57,599 nucleotides of DNA, from contig JABJEK010000039.1 of assembly GCA_018702955.1 (NCBI GenBank), positions 1 to 57,599 on the forward strand, read 5' to 3'. Source of the DNA: Rhodospirillaceae bacterium. GTDB taxonomy: Bacteria; Pseudomonadota; Alphaproteobacteria; UBA6615. Shown here piece by piece: positions 15,889 to 23,635 of this stretch (its first letter is position 1; every line of letters starts with the position of its first letter). The notes beneath the pieces are model-generated. The model made no database searches, was not told the origin of the DNA, and saw nothing but the letters and a program-made list of their open reading frames with translations. The position numbers and the translations under genes were made by a program.

Positions 15889-17352
15889 ATGATGATCGGT
15901 CGGCATCGGATCGACGGCGATCTCGTGCTGCGATTCACCGCCGAAGTTATGACCAAGGGCGCCGCGCTTGCCATGGCGTTCCTCCTCGCGCGATGGCTCG
16001 CTGCAGACGGGTTTGGCGGCTATTCACAGACCCAGGCTCTGGTTGCCGTGCTCGTCCCGATCGTGCTGCTCGGCCTGGGCTTTGCTGTCATTCGTCAAAT
16101 TGCGGGTGCCAGTACGACAGCGGGTATCGCAGCACCGATTGCCACGGCATTCGTAATCACATCGGTGATCTCACTAGTCCTCGCGACGATCATGTGGACG
16201 ACAGCAAACTCGATCGCCGGCCATTTCTCCGACCACCCGGCGGCCACCTCGCTGGTCCGCGCGGCCGCCATTCTGCTTCCGATTGCGGCATGGCAATCCT
16301 TGATGTTCGAAGCCTTGCGCGCGCGGCACAGGGTCAAATCCGCAACCGCGCTTCAAATTGGCGAATCCGCATTCTCCCTGGCATCTGTCGTCATTCTGAC
16401 ATTCTTCGAACAGCTGACGCCGGTCACAGCCATCGCTGTCATCGCTGTGATCAAGTTCGTCTTCTTTCTGTGCGCGGGCACCGATCTGGCACTGTCGCAG
16501 CGCATCCGCCCGGCTCAACTTGCAATTTTACCCCTGCCCGGCATTCGCTCGGCCCTCGCCCTGGGCATTCCATTCATGATCGCCGGCCTGGGCGAGGCTC
16601 TCATGGGTCTCGTCGATCGCGTTCTGGTCGGCAGTCTGGCCGGCGCCGATACCGTCGGGCGCTATGTCGCCGCACAAACACTGATCGCAATTCTCGCGTC
16701 GTGGGGGGCACCTTACTGGTGGCTGCTCTATCCGCGCATGGCCCGTGCAATGGCCAATGATTCGCCGACGGAAGCGCTGGCCGCCACGCATCGACTCTTC
16801 GGTAACTTCATTGCCTGGGGCACACCGCTGGCCGTCCTGCTCGCCATCCTCGGCGCGCAAATTCTCACTCTCGCGGTGGGCGAAACATTCCAAATCTCAC
16901 CGACAACAATGAGCGTGCTCGTCCTGGCCGTGTTCGTAAATCAGGCCGCAACACCGTGGGAGTATTACCTGTACATCACCGGTAAGGCGGTTTTCCTGAT
17001 GTGGACATCACTGGCATGGGGCATCGTGGCGGTTGCGGGTATCCTGGTCCTGTTGCCGGAAATCGGCCTGCTCGGCACCGCGATCTCCGTCGCGACGGCG
17101 CGAACCGGGTTCGCCCTGTGCGTCGTGTTCAAGGCCGGCCAACAGGGACTGGGACCGCAACTGCTCCCGCCGCGTGTGACGCAACGCTCAGCCGTTGCTC
17201 TCGCGGCAGGGATGGGCGTGATTGCGTTGATGTATCTGGTGTCGGCCCCGGTGACATTGTTGCCCTGGCATGTCGCGTCCGCGTTCCTTGCCGCCTATCT
17301 GCTTGCAAGCGGGGTTACGGCATTGCTTCAGGCGCGCTGGCGGACTGCCTGA
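15889..17352 (+). CDS. Polysaccharide flippase (Wzx / MOP superfamily)
   Basis: The protein has 487 residues with about 14 hydrophobic spans. It begins with a segment LRFTAEVMTKGAALAMAFLLARWL typical of the oligosaccharide flippase family, and the region MGLVDRVLVGSLAGADTVGRYVAA matches the second repeat start. It would flip undecaprenyl-linked repeat units to the periplasm for the Wzy-like polymerase. The ATG lies two bases after the methyltransferase stop; longer upstream frames overlap that gene. The 3' end overlaps the convergent wecB by 25 bases, which is unusual but leaves both reading frames intact. Confidence 0.85.
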   Translation: MMIGRHRIDGDLVLRFTAEVMTKGAALAMAFLLARWLAADGFGGYSQTQALVAVLVPIVLLGLGFAVIRQIAGASTTAGIAAPIATAFVITSVISLVLATIMWTTANSIAGHFSDHPAATSLVRAAAILLPIAAWQSLMFEALRARHRVKSATALQIGESAFSLASVVILTFFEQLTPVTAIAVIAVIKFVFFLCAGTDLALSQRIRPAQLAILPLPGIRSALALGIPFMIAGLGEALMGLVDRVLVGSLAGADTVGRYVAAQTLIAILASWGAPYWWLLYPRMARAMANDSPTEALAATHRLFGNFIAWGTPLAVLLAILGAQILTLAVGETFQISPTTMSVLVLAVFVNQAATPWEYYLYITGKAVFLMWTSLAWGIVAVAGILVLLPEIGLLGTAISVATARTGFALCVVFKAGQQGLGPQLLPPRVTQRSAVALAAGMGVIALMYLVSAPVTLLPWHVASAFLAAYLLASGVTALLQARWRTA

Positions 17353-18455
17353 TCATTCTCGATTTTTTTCAGCAACGCTGCAGCTGCTGCCTCACCGGCA
17401 TTCCCGTCACCCTGAAGCGCACGCCATTCCGCGACTGAGGCTGGATCGACGGGTGTCGCCATGAAGTCATTCACCGCGTCGACGAGACCCGACGCATCTG
17501 CACTGACGATGCGCGTCAAGCCAAGGTCCACAGCGTCGGGACGCTCGGTTTTTTCCCGCACAATCGCGACCCGGGTTCCCAGCGATGCGGCCTCTTCCTG
17601 GACCCCGCCGGAATCCGACACGACAAATTTCGCGGCCCGCTGCGCATGTAGAAATTTCGGATAGTCCAATGGCTCACTCAACATCACCCGGTCCTTCCGG
17701 TCACCGAAGAACTGGAATGCGGTGCTGCGGACCTTGGGATTGGGATGGACCGGCCAGAGAATCCGAAGATCTGGATAATTGTCCAGAATCGTGACGAGTT
17801 GGCGACAGGTGGCTTCCAGTCGCGGGCCAATATTCTCACGACGGTGCATGGTCACCAGAACAAAATCGCCATCCGGGAGCCACGCCGCATCGTCGCCGTC
17901 CAGTTGTGCCAGCATGGCCTGCTGGCCATCGAGCCCCGTGTTTCCAACGACCTGAATGCTTTCCGCGCCGATGCCTTCAGCCAGAAGATTTTCACGTGCA
18001 CACGGAAACGGCGCCAGATGAAGACCCGCCAGGCGCGCTATTTCCTGTCGGAAACCTTCTTCCGGCCAGGGCTCGTGAATATCGTGGGTCCGCAGGCCGG
18101 CCTCGAGATGAATGACGGTGCTCTCACCGAGATAGCCAAAGAGCGCGCCGGCGAATGCCGTCGCCGTATCGCCTTGCACCAATACCCAGTCCGGGCGCTC
18201 GCTCGCATAGCGTTCCGTCAGGCTAACGATGATGCGTTCGACCACCTCCATCGGGGTCTGGTCGCGCTGCATGAGATTCAGATTCTCATCCACGTCGAGG
18301 TCGAGCGAATTCAATGTCTGCGTCATGATCTCGGCATGCTGGCCGGTACACACAACGCCAACATCCTCGGCCGATCGCGCGTCGCGAATACTCGCGACCA
18401 TCGGTGCGAGTTTGATCGCCTCAGGCCTTGTTCCGAATATCACCAGCCCCGACAT
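17328..18455 (-). CDS. wecB: UDP-N-acetylglucosamine 2-epimerase (non-hydrolysing)
   Basis: The protein has 375 residues, standard for the family. The N-terminal motif FGTRPEAIKLAP is at 7-18; the catalytic acids are in VQGDTAT, HLEAGLRT and PWPEE; the catalytic histidine is in VTMHRREN; and the UDP-binding loop is SDSGGVQEEAASLG. The enzyme interconverts UDP-GlcNAc and UDP-ManNAc in the cytoplasm, supplying ManNAc or ManNAcA for surface polysaccharide. The start is 24 bases after the stop of the upstream glycosyltransferase gene. No UDP-ManNAc dehydrogenase (wecC) is present in the window, so the product may be used directly or oxidised by an enzyme encoded elsewhere. Confidence 0.95.
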   Translation of the reverse strand: MSGLVIFGTRPEAIKLAPMVASIRDARSAEDVGVVCTGQHAEIMTQTLNSLDLDVDENLNLMQRDQTPMEVVERIIVSLTERYASERPDWVLVQGDTATAFAGALFGYLGESTVIHLEAGLRTHDIHEPWPEEGFRQEIARLAGLHLAPFPCARENLLAEGIGAESIQVVGNTGLDGQQAMLAQLDGDDAAWLPDGDFVLVTMHRRENIGPRLEATCRQLVTILDNYPDLRILWPVHPNPKVRSTAFQFFGDRKDRVMLSEPLDYPKFLHAQRAAKFVVSDSGGVQEEAASLGTRVAIVREKTERPDAVDLGLTRIVSADASGLVDAVNDFMATPVDPASVAEWRALQGDGNAGEAAAAALLKKIENDQAVRQRA

Positions 18456-18479
18456 GCAACGCCCTTTATCATTCAAGCT

Positions 18480-19634
18480 TCAACCTGCATCCGCTGCGAG
18501 CGCACGCAATATATCCGCAGTTTGCGCAGCAACCCTATCCGGATTCCATGCGCGCCATGCCGCGTCCTGCGTTTCCCGCGCGATCGCAATCCGCTTCCGG
18601 GAATTGCTCTCCATGTCCCGCAGCGCCGACGCGAACGCACCTGCGTTTGCATCCACGAATACGACCGGCAAATCTAAGTATTCCGGCGACTCCGCAGCGG
18701 GCAAGCGATTAACGATGACCGGAAGCCCCGAAAGCGCCGCCTCCATGACGGTCTTGGGCATTTCCCGAAAAGCACTGTTCACAACCAACACATCGTAGCG
18801 CGGCAAACTTGCGCACAACTCATGGTTTTCCATGGCCCGGATGAAGGTGGTTCGGCGCCCCAAATCATTGTCTTCGGCGGTGCGCCGCGCGGCGTCGTGA
18901 AGCGGACCGTCGCCAATGAGCGTCATCTCCACATTCGGTGTGACCTTGAGTCCCGCAATGATCGGGCGCGGGTCACGGCCCGGCATCTGGCGACCCAACC
19001 AAAGCGCACGCATCGGCGCACCGGACCGCTCACTAACGGTCGGGCGCACGGTGACACCCACAACATTCGGCACCACGACCGTGCGCTCTGCAATGTCGGG
19101 CGGGAGATAGTCACGGATGGGCGCATAGACCGCCATGACCGACCCTGCGTCACGCAGCGCCTGATGAACCGATGGCATCAGCAGGCGCCGCCAAAGCTTG
19201 TCCCGCGCACCAAGATACTTTGACTGAATCTGCGGATCGAAGGTCGTGTGAACACTCACGGCGTAGGGTATTTGCGCCGTGCGGCCAATAACGGCGGCCG
19301 CGACCGCTGCCAGGCCATCGCCATAGGCACGCAAAACGTCGGGCGCGTCCGACCCCACGTAGCCGGCCAGACGCGACAGCAAAGACGTCAACCGGCGCGG
19401 GCGGAGCCCAAACGACAACGCCATCAACCCCCGACGATCGATTCCGGCGTTAATGTAACGCGGCTCCGCCGGGGCACACAGGCGTGCAATCGTCGCGTCC
19501 GCCGGCTGATCGTCGATCAGGCCCAGGACCGTGACCGTGTCAAAGGCGCCGGCGGGATTGAAATAACCGTCCAGGATTTCGCCCTTGGTCTCCCATTCGG
19601 AAATTCGGTCTTCCAGGACGACCATCAGATGCAT
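18480..19634 (-). CDS. Glycosyltransferase, GT4-like
   Basis: The protein has 384 residues from the ATG at 19634; a frame starting earlier has no homologous look and begins within the leader. The C-terminal domain shows ALWLGRQMPGRDP (start of the donor-binding half), MTLIGDGPL, the LPRYDVLVVNSAFREMPKTVMEAALSGLPVIV segment, which is the EX7E-like donor region of GT4 enzymes, and a final helix. It probably transfers a sugar, possibly ManNAc given the adjacent wecB. The ribosome binding site is weak. A 42-codon membrane-peptide frame lies 47 bases upstream on the same strand. Confidence 0.85.
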   Translation of the reverse strand: MHLMVVLEDRISEWETKGEILDGYFNPAGAFDTVTVLGLIDDQPADATIARLCAPAEPRYINAGIDRRGLMALSFGLRPRRLTSLLSRLAGYVGSDAPDVLRAYGDGLAAVAAAVIGRTAQIPYAVSVHTTFDPQIQSKYLGARDKLWRRLLMPSVHQALRDAGSVMAVYAPIRDYLPPDIAERTVVVPNVVGVTVRPTVSERSGAPMRALWLGRQMPGRDPRPIIAGLKVTPNVEMTLIGDGPLHDAARRTAEDNDLGRRTTFIRAMENHELCASLPRYDVLVVNSAFREMPKTVMEAALSGLPVIVNRLPAAESPEYLDLPVVFVDANAGAFASALRDMESNSRKRIAIARETQDAAWRAWNPDRVAAQTADILRALAADAG

Positions 19635-19681
19635 GGAAAAGTCTTCTTTTTGCTGACCGCCAACACCATCAGGGCGGCGTA

Positions 19682-19810
19682 TTACTGTTCTCTGCAAGGC
19701 GCACGGAAGTGGTCCGTTGCGCCCACGGCCATGACCGCAAGAACGATTAACATCATCGCCAACCAATGGGTGGCATCAATTGCCGGAATCTGGACAAGAG
19801 TGGCCGCCAC
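19682..19810 (-). CDS. Candidate small membrane protein, 42 residues
   Basis: A GTG start is preceded by GGAGG with a 6-base spacer, the best ribosome binding site in this region, and opens a frame of 42 residues ending in TAA. The peptide has a soluble start (AATLVQIPAIDATH) and a single hydrophobic helix WLAMMLIVLAVMAVGA at about residues 16-31, followed by a short charged tail. It lies between tRNA-Val and the glycosyltransferase on the same strand, 47 bases before the latter, so it could lead the glycosyltransferase-wecB operon. I recognise no family. The helix and ribosome binding site argue for a real gene; conservation would decide. Confidence 0.5.
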   Translation of the reverse strand: MAATLVQIPAIDATHWLAMMLIVLAVMAVGATDHFRAPCREQ

Positions 19811-19889
19811 GCTATTCCTCCGGAACGGAGTATCCTGTCGGAAATACAGCCCCCAGCCGCGCTTCAGCCAAGATCAACGAGGAGGGGAA

Positions 19890-19964
19890 TGGTGGGCACG
19901 GCTGGGATTGAACCAGCGACCCCTGCGATGTCAACACAGTGCTCTCCCGCTGAGCTACGCGCCC
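19890..19964 (-). tRNA. tRNA-Val (anticodon GAC)
   Basis: The minus strand folds as a complete cloverleaf. The acceptor stem GGGCGCG pairs with CGTGCCC (one G-U), the D arm is GCTC/GAGC, the anticodon stem CTGTG/CGCAG encloses the loop TTGACAT with anticodon GAC, and the T arm GCTGG-TTCAATC-CCAGC follows. The discriminator is A and the 3' CCA is encoded at 19890-19892. It reads GUC and GUU valine codons. Confidence 0.97.
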
Positions 19965-20088
19965 CACCTGATACGGGTTTCAGCGTCGTTGACGGCTTTC
20001 CGTCTCCGGCTTTCCGTCCACGACAGGGGCGGGTGATACACCGCACCCCCGCCAATGGCAAGAGGCGCACCCGCCAAATTCACAAGCG

Positions 20089-20418
20089 TTACCGCTTGTA
20101 CTCGATCTCGTAGCCAACGACGTCCGTGTCGCCGGTGTTGACCGCGTTGTGCTCGACCGGTGCCGAATAGGATCCTGCCTTACCCGGTTCGTAGCTGAAT
20201 ACCTTCGTGGTCCCATCGGCGAAGTGAGATGTGAGTTCGCCGGCGGTGAGATAGATCACCACATAATCGAGTTCATGGGTGTGCCAACCGGTCTGTTCAC
20301 CGGGCTTGATGGTGTATTTGATGACGCGCGTGCGATCATCCTCATGGACGATCTCACTGAGCTCCGCAGTGCGGTCCTCGGCATCGGGTGTGTAGCTGAC
20401 TTCGGCGGTGTTGGACAC
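20089..20418 (-). CDS. Small cupin-domain protein
   Basis: The protein has 109 residues with a GTG start preceded by a G-rich GGGGGCG segment. It is a single cupin barrel: IKPGEQTGWHTHELDYVVIYLTAGEL holds motif 1 with candidate metal ligands H46 and H48 and a downstream acid, and the second motif lies around YSAPVEHNAVNTGD with a further histidine. Small cupins of this size may bind metal and a small ligand or stabilise an enzyme; no specific function can be assigned. It stands alone between tRNA-Val and cpdR, downstream of the cpdR terminator. Confidence 0.8.
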   Translation of the reverse strand: MSNTAEVSYTPDAEDRTAELSEIVHEDDRTRVIKYTIKPGEQTGWHTHELDYVVIYLTAGELTSHFADGTTKVFSYEPGKAGSYSAPVEHNAVNTGDTDVVGYEIEYKR

Positions 20419-20461
20419 GAGCGCCCCCAGGTTTTTGTCATAACATCCGGGGCACTATAGC

Positions 20462-20481
20462 AAAAAACTGACTGTCGTCAG
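20462..20481 (-). terminator. Intrinsic terminator of cpdR
   Basis: On the minus strand CTGAC-GACA-GTCAG is followed directly by six T residues. The stem overlaps the cpdR stop codon (C-TGA-C). This is a compact but standard rho-independent terminator separating cpdR from the downstream cupin gene. Confidence 0.75.
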
Positions 20482-20843
20482 GCGACCTGCTCTTCAAGGA
20501 TCGCGTCCACATGATCGACCAGATCGCGCAGGTGGAACGGCTTGGACAAGACCTTCGTGTCGCCCATTTCCTCACGCGCATTCATCGCCACAGCCGCGAA
20601 GCCCGTGATGAACAATACTTTCAGGTCCGCATTCACCTTGCTGGCCTGGCGCGACACTTCGATCCCGTCTATTCCCGGCATCACGATATCCGCGATCAGC
20701 AGCTCATAGGCGCGCTCCGACACGGCGTCCAGGGCCGCAAGGCCATCGGGCACAGCCGTGACATCATGGCCGCTGCGCTCCAGCGCGCGGGCCAGAAACT
20801 CACGCATCGATTGATCATCTTCGGCGAGCAGAATTCGCGCCAT
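20478..20843 (-). CDS. cpdR: CpdR single-domain response regulator
   Basis: The protein has 121 residues, a receiver domain without an output domain. Acids D9 and D10, phospho-acceptor D52 (IADIVMPGIDG), T80 and K101 are all present. The segments VLFITGFAAVAMN and KVLSKPFHLRDLV are diagnostic of CpdR. In Caulobacter, unphosphorylated CpdR primes the ClpXP protease for degradation of cell-cycle substrates, and the CckA-ChpT phosphorelay switches it off. The neighbour across the divergent gap is an N-formylglutamate amidohydrolase, an arrangement also known in other alphaproteobacteria. The ATG at 20843 is preferred over a TTG one codon earlier. A terminator follows immediately. Confidence 0.93.
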   Translation of the reverse strand: MARILLAEDDQSMREFLARALERSGHDVTAVPDGLAALDAVSERAYELLIADIVMPGIDGIEVSRQASKVNADLKVLFITGFAAVAMNAREEMGDTKVLSKPFHLRDLVDHVDAILEEQVA

Positions 20844-21039
20844 CAAACCCGTGTCCCTTAAGCTCGTCAGTCAACACCCGCAACGTCAATGCAGGGGTGC
20901 CAGAGGCTACCCCCAACCAGTTTCAAAAAGGTGAAGAAAATCGATCCTGGCGACCGTCTCACCTTCTGGTGCTCACGTCGAAACACGCATACGTGTCAAG
21001 GGTGACAGTCAGCCTGCTTTTCGCTACATCAGACATGTT

Positions 21040-21924
21040 ATGGACCGCGAAACCGTCAACGATTCCGACGCCGCGATTGAGATTCTCGCGCCCGCCGAGC
21101 AGCGTGTGCCGCTGGTCTTCTCGTCGCCTCATAGCGGACGGGCCTATCCCGACGCGTTTCTCGCGGCATCCAAGCTTGATGCGCATGCCATCCGGCGCTC
21201 TGAAGATTCATTTGTCGACGAATTGTTCGCCCAGGTGCCGCATCACGGCGCGCCGCTATTGAAGGCCTTGTTTCCCCGCGCCTTCGTGGACCCCAATCGC
21301 GAACCCTACGAACTCGATCCGGCGATGTTCGTCGAGGCCCTCCCGGCGTTTGTCAACAAACGCTCACCGCGGGTCGCGGCCGGGCTCGGCACGATCGCGC
21401 GGGTGGTCGCCAACGGCGCGGAGATATATGCGTGCAAGCTCTCCTTTGCCGAGGCGCGCGAGCGCATCGAGCGCTGCTATCAGCCCTACCATGAAGCGCT
21501 GGAAGACCTGATCACGCAGACCCGCACGGCATTCGGCACCTGCATTCTCATCGACTGCCATTCGATGCCGTCCATCGGCGGCCCGATGGAGAATGATGCC
21601 GGGCGCCGCCGTCAGGTGGATTTCATCCTCGGCGACGCGCATGGCCGGGCCTGCAACCGGTCGCTGACGGGTCTGGTCGAGGAAACCTTGCGTGAGATGG
21701 GTTACACCGTCGTCCGCAATGCACCCTATTCCGGCGGCTTCATCACCCGCAATTATGGCCGCCCCGAAACCGGGGTGCATGCTCTCCAGATCGAAATCAA
21801 CCGCGCGCTCTACATGGATGAGGCAACTATCGAACGCACCGACGACCTCGCGAAAGTCGCCGAGAATATGAGCCTGCTGGCCGCCCGGCTGGCCGCGCTT
21901 GAACCCGCGGCTCTCGCCGCCTGA
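21040..21924 (+). CDS. N-formylglutamate amidohydrolase family protein
   Basis: The protein has 294 residues, typical of the family. Conserved blocks include VFSSPHSGRAYPD near residue 25, RRSEDSFVDELF, PRAFVDPNREPYELDP, the IDCHSMPS metal-site histidine block and HALQIEINRALYMDE near the C terminus. The family hydrolyses N-formyl-L-glutamate to formate and glutamate at the end of a histidine degradation route, but many alphaproteobacterial members lie outside hut operons, as here next to cpdR, and their substrate may differ. No other hut genes are in the window. The downstream acetyltransferase starts 8 bases later. Confidence 0.88.
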   Translation: MDRETVNDSDAAIEILAPAEQRVPLVFSSPHSGRAYPDAFLAASKLDAHAIRRSEDSFVDELFAQVPHHGAPLLKALFPRAFVDPNREPYELDPAMFVEALPAFVNKRSPRVAAGLGTIARVVANGAEIYACKLSFAEARERIERCYQPYHEALEDLITQTRTAFGTCILIDCHSMPSIGGPMENDAGRRRQVDFILGDAHGRACNRSLTGLVEETLREMGYTVVRNAPYSGGFITRNYGRPETGVHALQIEINRALYMDEATIERTDDLAKVAENMSLLAARLAALEPAALAA

Positions 21925-21932
21925 GACGAATC

Positions 21933-22502
21933 TTGTCACCGGCCCCCGATCAAGCAGACTTATTCACGCTGCGCGATGCGTGTGCGGATGATGCGCCGGC
22001 CATCCAGACTATCTATGCGAGCCATGTTCTGACCGGGCTTGCTTCATTCGAGGAAGTGCCGCCCGACGCCGCCGAGATAGCGCGGCGCATGGCGGTCATT
22101 CAGGCACAGGGCCTGCCGTACATTGTTGCCGAAAGTGACGGCCGGATTGGCGGTTACGCCTATGCCAGCCCATTTCGCGAACGGTCCGCGTATCGCTTCA
22201 CCGTCGAGGATTCGGTCTATATCTCGAATGATGCGCTGCGCCGCGGGCTGGGCCGAACCTTGCTTGCCGAAGTCATCGCGCGCTGCACCGCGGCGGGTTT
22301 CCGGCAGATGATCGCGGTGATCGGGGACAGTGAAAACCAGGGTTCGATCGGCCTTCACACCCATCTGGGCTTCGAGACGGTCGGGACCATGCCGGCCGTG
22401 GGCTTCAAGTTTGGCCGTTGGGTCGACAGTGTGCGCATGCAGCGTGCGCTTGGCCCCGGCGCGACCGCGCCACCCGAGGGATCCGGCGGCGAACAAGGCT
22501 AG
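21933..22502 (+). CDS. GNAT acetyltransferase, phosphinothricin acetyltransferase (PAT) type
   Basis: The protein has 189 residues with a probable TTG start; there is no ATG before the fold begins at FTLRDACADDAPAIQ. PAT hallmarks include GLASFEEVPP, GGYAYASPFRERSAYRFTVEDSVYI, the acetyl-CoA loop RRGLGRTLLAEVI, and the FRQMIAVIGDSENQGSIGLHTHLGFE segment. Members acetylate free amino groups of phosphinothricin, methionine sulfone or related amino acid analogues, giving protection from toxic analogues; the natural substrate here is unknown. It follows the formylglutamate amidohydrolase by 8 bases and precedes phhA by 51 bases. Confidence 0.88.
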   Translation: MSPAPDQADLFTLRDACADDAPAIQTIYASHVLTGLASFEEVPPDAAEIARRMAVIQAQGLPYIVAESDGRIGGYAYASPFRERSAYRFTVEDSVYISNDALRRGLGRTLLAEVIARCTAAGFRQMIAVIGDSENQGSIGLHTHLGFETVGTMPAVGFKFGRWVDSVRMQRALGPGATAPPEGSGGEQG

Positions 22503-22553
22503 GCGCGGCGGCGTATACTCGGGCAATCGATGCAGATAGTCGGAGCAAGACCC

Positions 22554-23345
22554 ATGAAAATGGATGGTGTTATCGATCAAGCCTACGAGAGCTACACGGA
22601 CGAAGACCACGCCGTCTGGCGGGAATTGTACAATCGCCAGACTGCGCTACTCCCGGGTCGGGTCTGCAAGGAATTCCTGGGCGGCCTCAAGGCTCTCGCA
22701 ATCGCCGAGGACGGCATCCCAGAATTCACCCGTCTTTCCGACGCCCTGGAACTGCTAACCGGATGGCGGATCGTCGCAGTTCCGGGCTTGATCCCCGAGG
22801 AGATATTCTTCGCGCATCTGGCGGCGCGCCGGTTCCCGGTGACCAACTGGATCCGCAAGCGCGAAAGCATGGATTATCTGCAGGAACCGGACGTCTTCCA
22901 CGATTTGTTCGGCCATGTGCCCCTGCTCACCAATCCCTTCTTCGCCGACTATATGGCCGCTTATGGTCGCGGCGGCATCAAGGCAATGGGGCTGGGCGCG
23001 CTGGACATGCTGGCGCGCTTGTACTGGTACACCGTGGAATTCGGATTGATCGAAACACCGGACGGATTGCGCATATTCGGCGCCGGCATCGCGTCGTCGA
23101 AGGGTGAAAGCCTCTACTGCCTGGACGATCCCTCACCCAATCGCATTCGCTTCGACCTGAAGCGAATATTGCGTTCGCGCTATCGGATCGATGATTATCA
23201 GGAGACATATTTCGTCATTGAATCCTTCGATTCCCTGGTCGCCGCGACGCTGCCGGATTTCAGGCCGATCTACGACGAGGTCCGCAATCACGACGAAATC
23301 CCCGCCGGCGCCCTCATTCCCGAAGACCTTTCGATCTCCGGCTGA
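22554..23345 (+). CDS. phhA: Phenylalanine 4-monooxygenase
   Basis: The protein has 263 residues, matching bacterial single-domain aromatic amino acid hydroxylases. The ferrous-iron triad is complete: H116 and H121 in DVFHDLFGHVP, and E162 in YWYTVEFGLI. The enzyme converts phenylalanine to tyrosine using O2 and a tetrahydropterin cofactor, usually the first step of phenylalanine catabolism. The ATG at 22554 follows GGAG by 8 bases and is preferred over an upstream frame. No pterin-4a-carbinolamine dehydratase (phhB) is adjacent. Confidence 0.95.
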   Translation: MKMDGVIDQAYESYTDEDHAVWRELYNRQTALLPGRVCKEFLGGLKALAIAEDGIPEFTRLSDALELLTGWRIVAVPGLIPEEIFFAHLAARRFPVTNWIRKRESMDYLQEPDVFHDLFGHVPLLTNPFFADYMAAYGRGGIKAMGLGALDMLARLYWYTVEFGLIETPDGLRIFGAGIASSKGESLYCLDDPSPNRIRFDLKRILRSRYRIDDYQETYFVIESFDSLVAATLPDFRPIYDEVRNHDEIPAGALIPEDLSISG

Positions 23346-23364
23346 ATTCGACGGCACCGCGCCC

Positions 23365-23393
23365 AAAAAAAAGGGCCGTGGAAACCACGGCCC
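23365..23393 (-). terminator. Strong intrinsic terminator oriented to the minus strand
   Basis: A perfect 9-bp stem GGGCCGTGG/CCACGGCCC with a 3-base loop (23373-23393) is followed on the minus strand by eight T residues (23372-23365). On the plus strand the hairpin is preceded by A8 and followed by no T-tract, so it is not built to end phhA. No protein gene lies upstream of it on the minus strand. Confidence 0.8.
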
Positions 23394-23442
23394 GAAGTCA
23401 TAGGGAGGAAACGCTTTACAGCGACACCGCAGTACGATGCCG
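23365..23442 (-). ncRNA. Candidate small regulatory RNA with anti-Shine-Dalgarno segment
   Basis: In the gap after phhA the minus strand has a sigma-70-like promoter (TTGTCT at 23473-23478, 18-base spacer, TATATT at 23449-23454). A predicted transcript of about 78 bases follows. It contains a small hairpin CGCT-GTAA-AGCG (23412-23423) with a GNRA loop, an unpaired TTTCCTCCCTAT segment complementary to ribosome binding sites, and a perfect 9-bp terminator stem followed by T8. No open frame explains these elements. This architecture matches known alphaproteobacterial sRNAs carrying CCUCCC motifs. Start site and function are inferred. Confidence 0.55.
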
Positions 23443-23448
23443 CAATGC

Positions 23449-23478
23449 AATATATACTTCTCGCATTTGCGAAGACAA
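23449..23478 (-). promoter_or_regulatory. Sigma-70-like promoter for the candidate sRNA
   Basis: On the minus strand TTGTCT (4 of 6 to consensus) and TATATT (5 of 6) are separated by 18 bases. The expected start site is near 23442, about 78 bases before the end of the T-tract. Confidence 0.5.
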
Positions 23479-23605
23479 GACGACCGATCACATCATGCGG
23501 ATATTAAAAGATAATTTTCTGATCCGGGAAACTTATTGAAATAATATTTCACCAACATAGTGCGTCGCACAATAGATGAGCAGAATGCACACCCGACGGG
23601 GCCGC

Positions 23606-23620
23606 TGGCACGGTGTTTGC
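23606..23620 (+). promoter_or_regulatory. Sigma-54-type -24/-12 element upstream of the transglycosylase gene
   Basis: TGGCACGGTGTTTGC matches the -24/-12 consensus with the invariant GG and GC separated by exactly 10 bases. The expected start site, about 23632, would leave only a 4-base leader before the chosen ATG and would exclude the GAGGTG ribosome binding site. It therefore either drives a leaderless message or is a chance match. Confidence 0.35.
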
Positions 23621-23635
23621 GAGGTGTTTGGTGCC

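Noticed and set aside
10649..19634. Exosortase/PEP-CTERM locus
   Set aside because: The deacetylase and FemAB-like genes suggested it, but no exosortase, PEP-CTERM protein, or PEP-CTERM-type exporter gene is in the window.
19248..20113. Overlapping plus-strand frames running through the tRNA-Val gene
   Set aside because: They translate the reverse complement of the tRNA (the well-known spurious RLGLNQRPL-type protein). The cloverleaf is perfect, and the frames lack ribosome binding sites.
20983..20999. Palindrome ACACG-CATA-CGTGT overlapping TTGACA upstream of cpdR
   Set aside because: The -35-like hexamer has no -10 element at a suitable distance on the cpdR strand, so I do not call a promoter or operator here.
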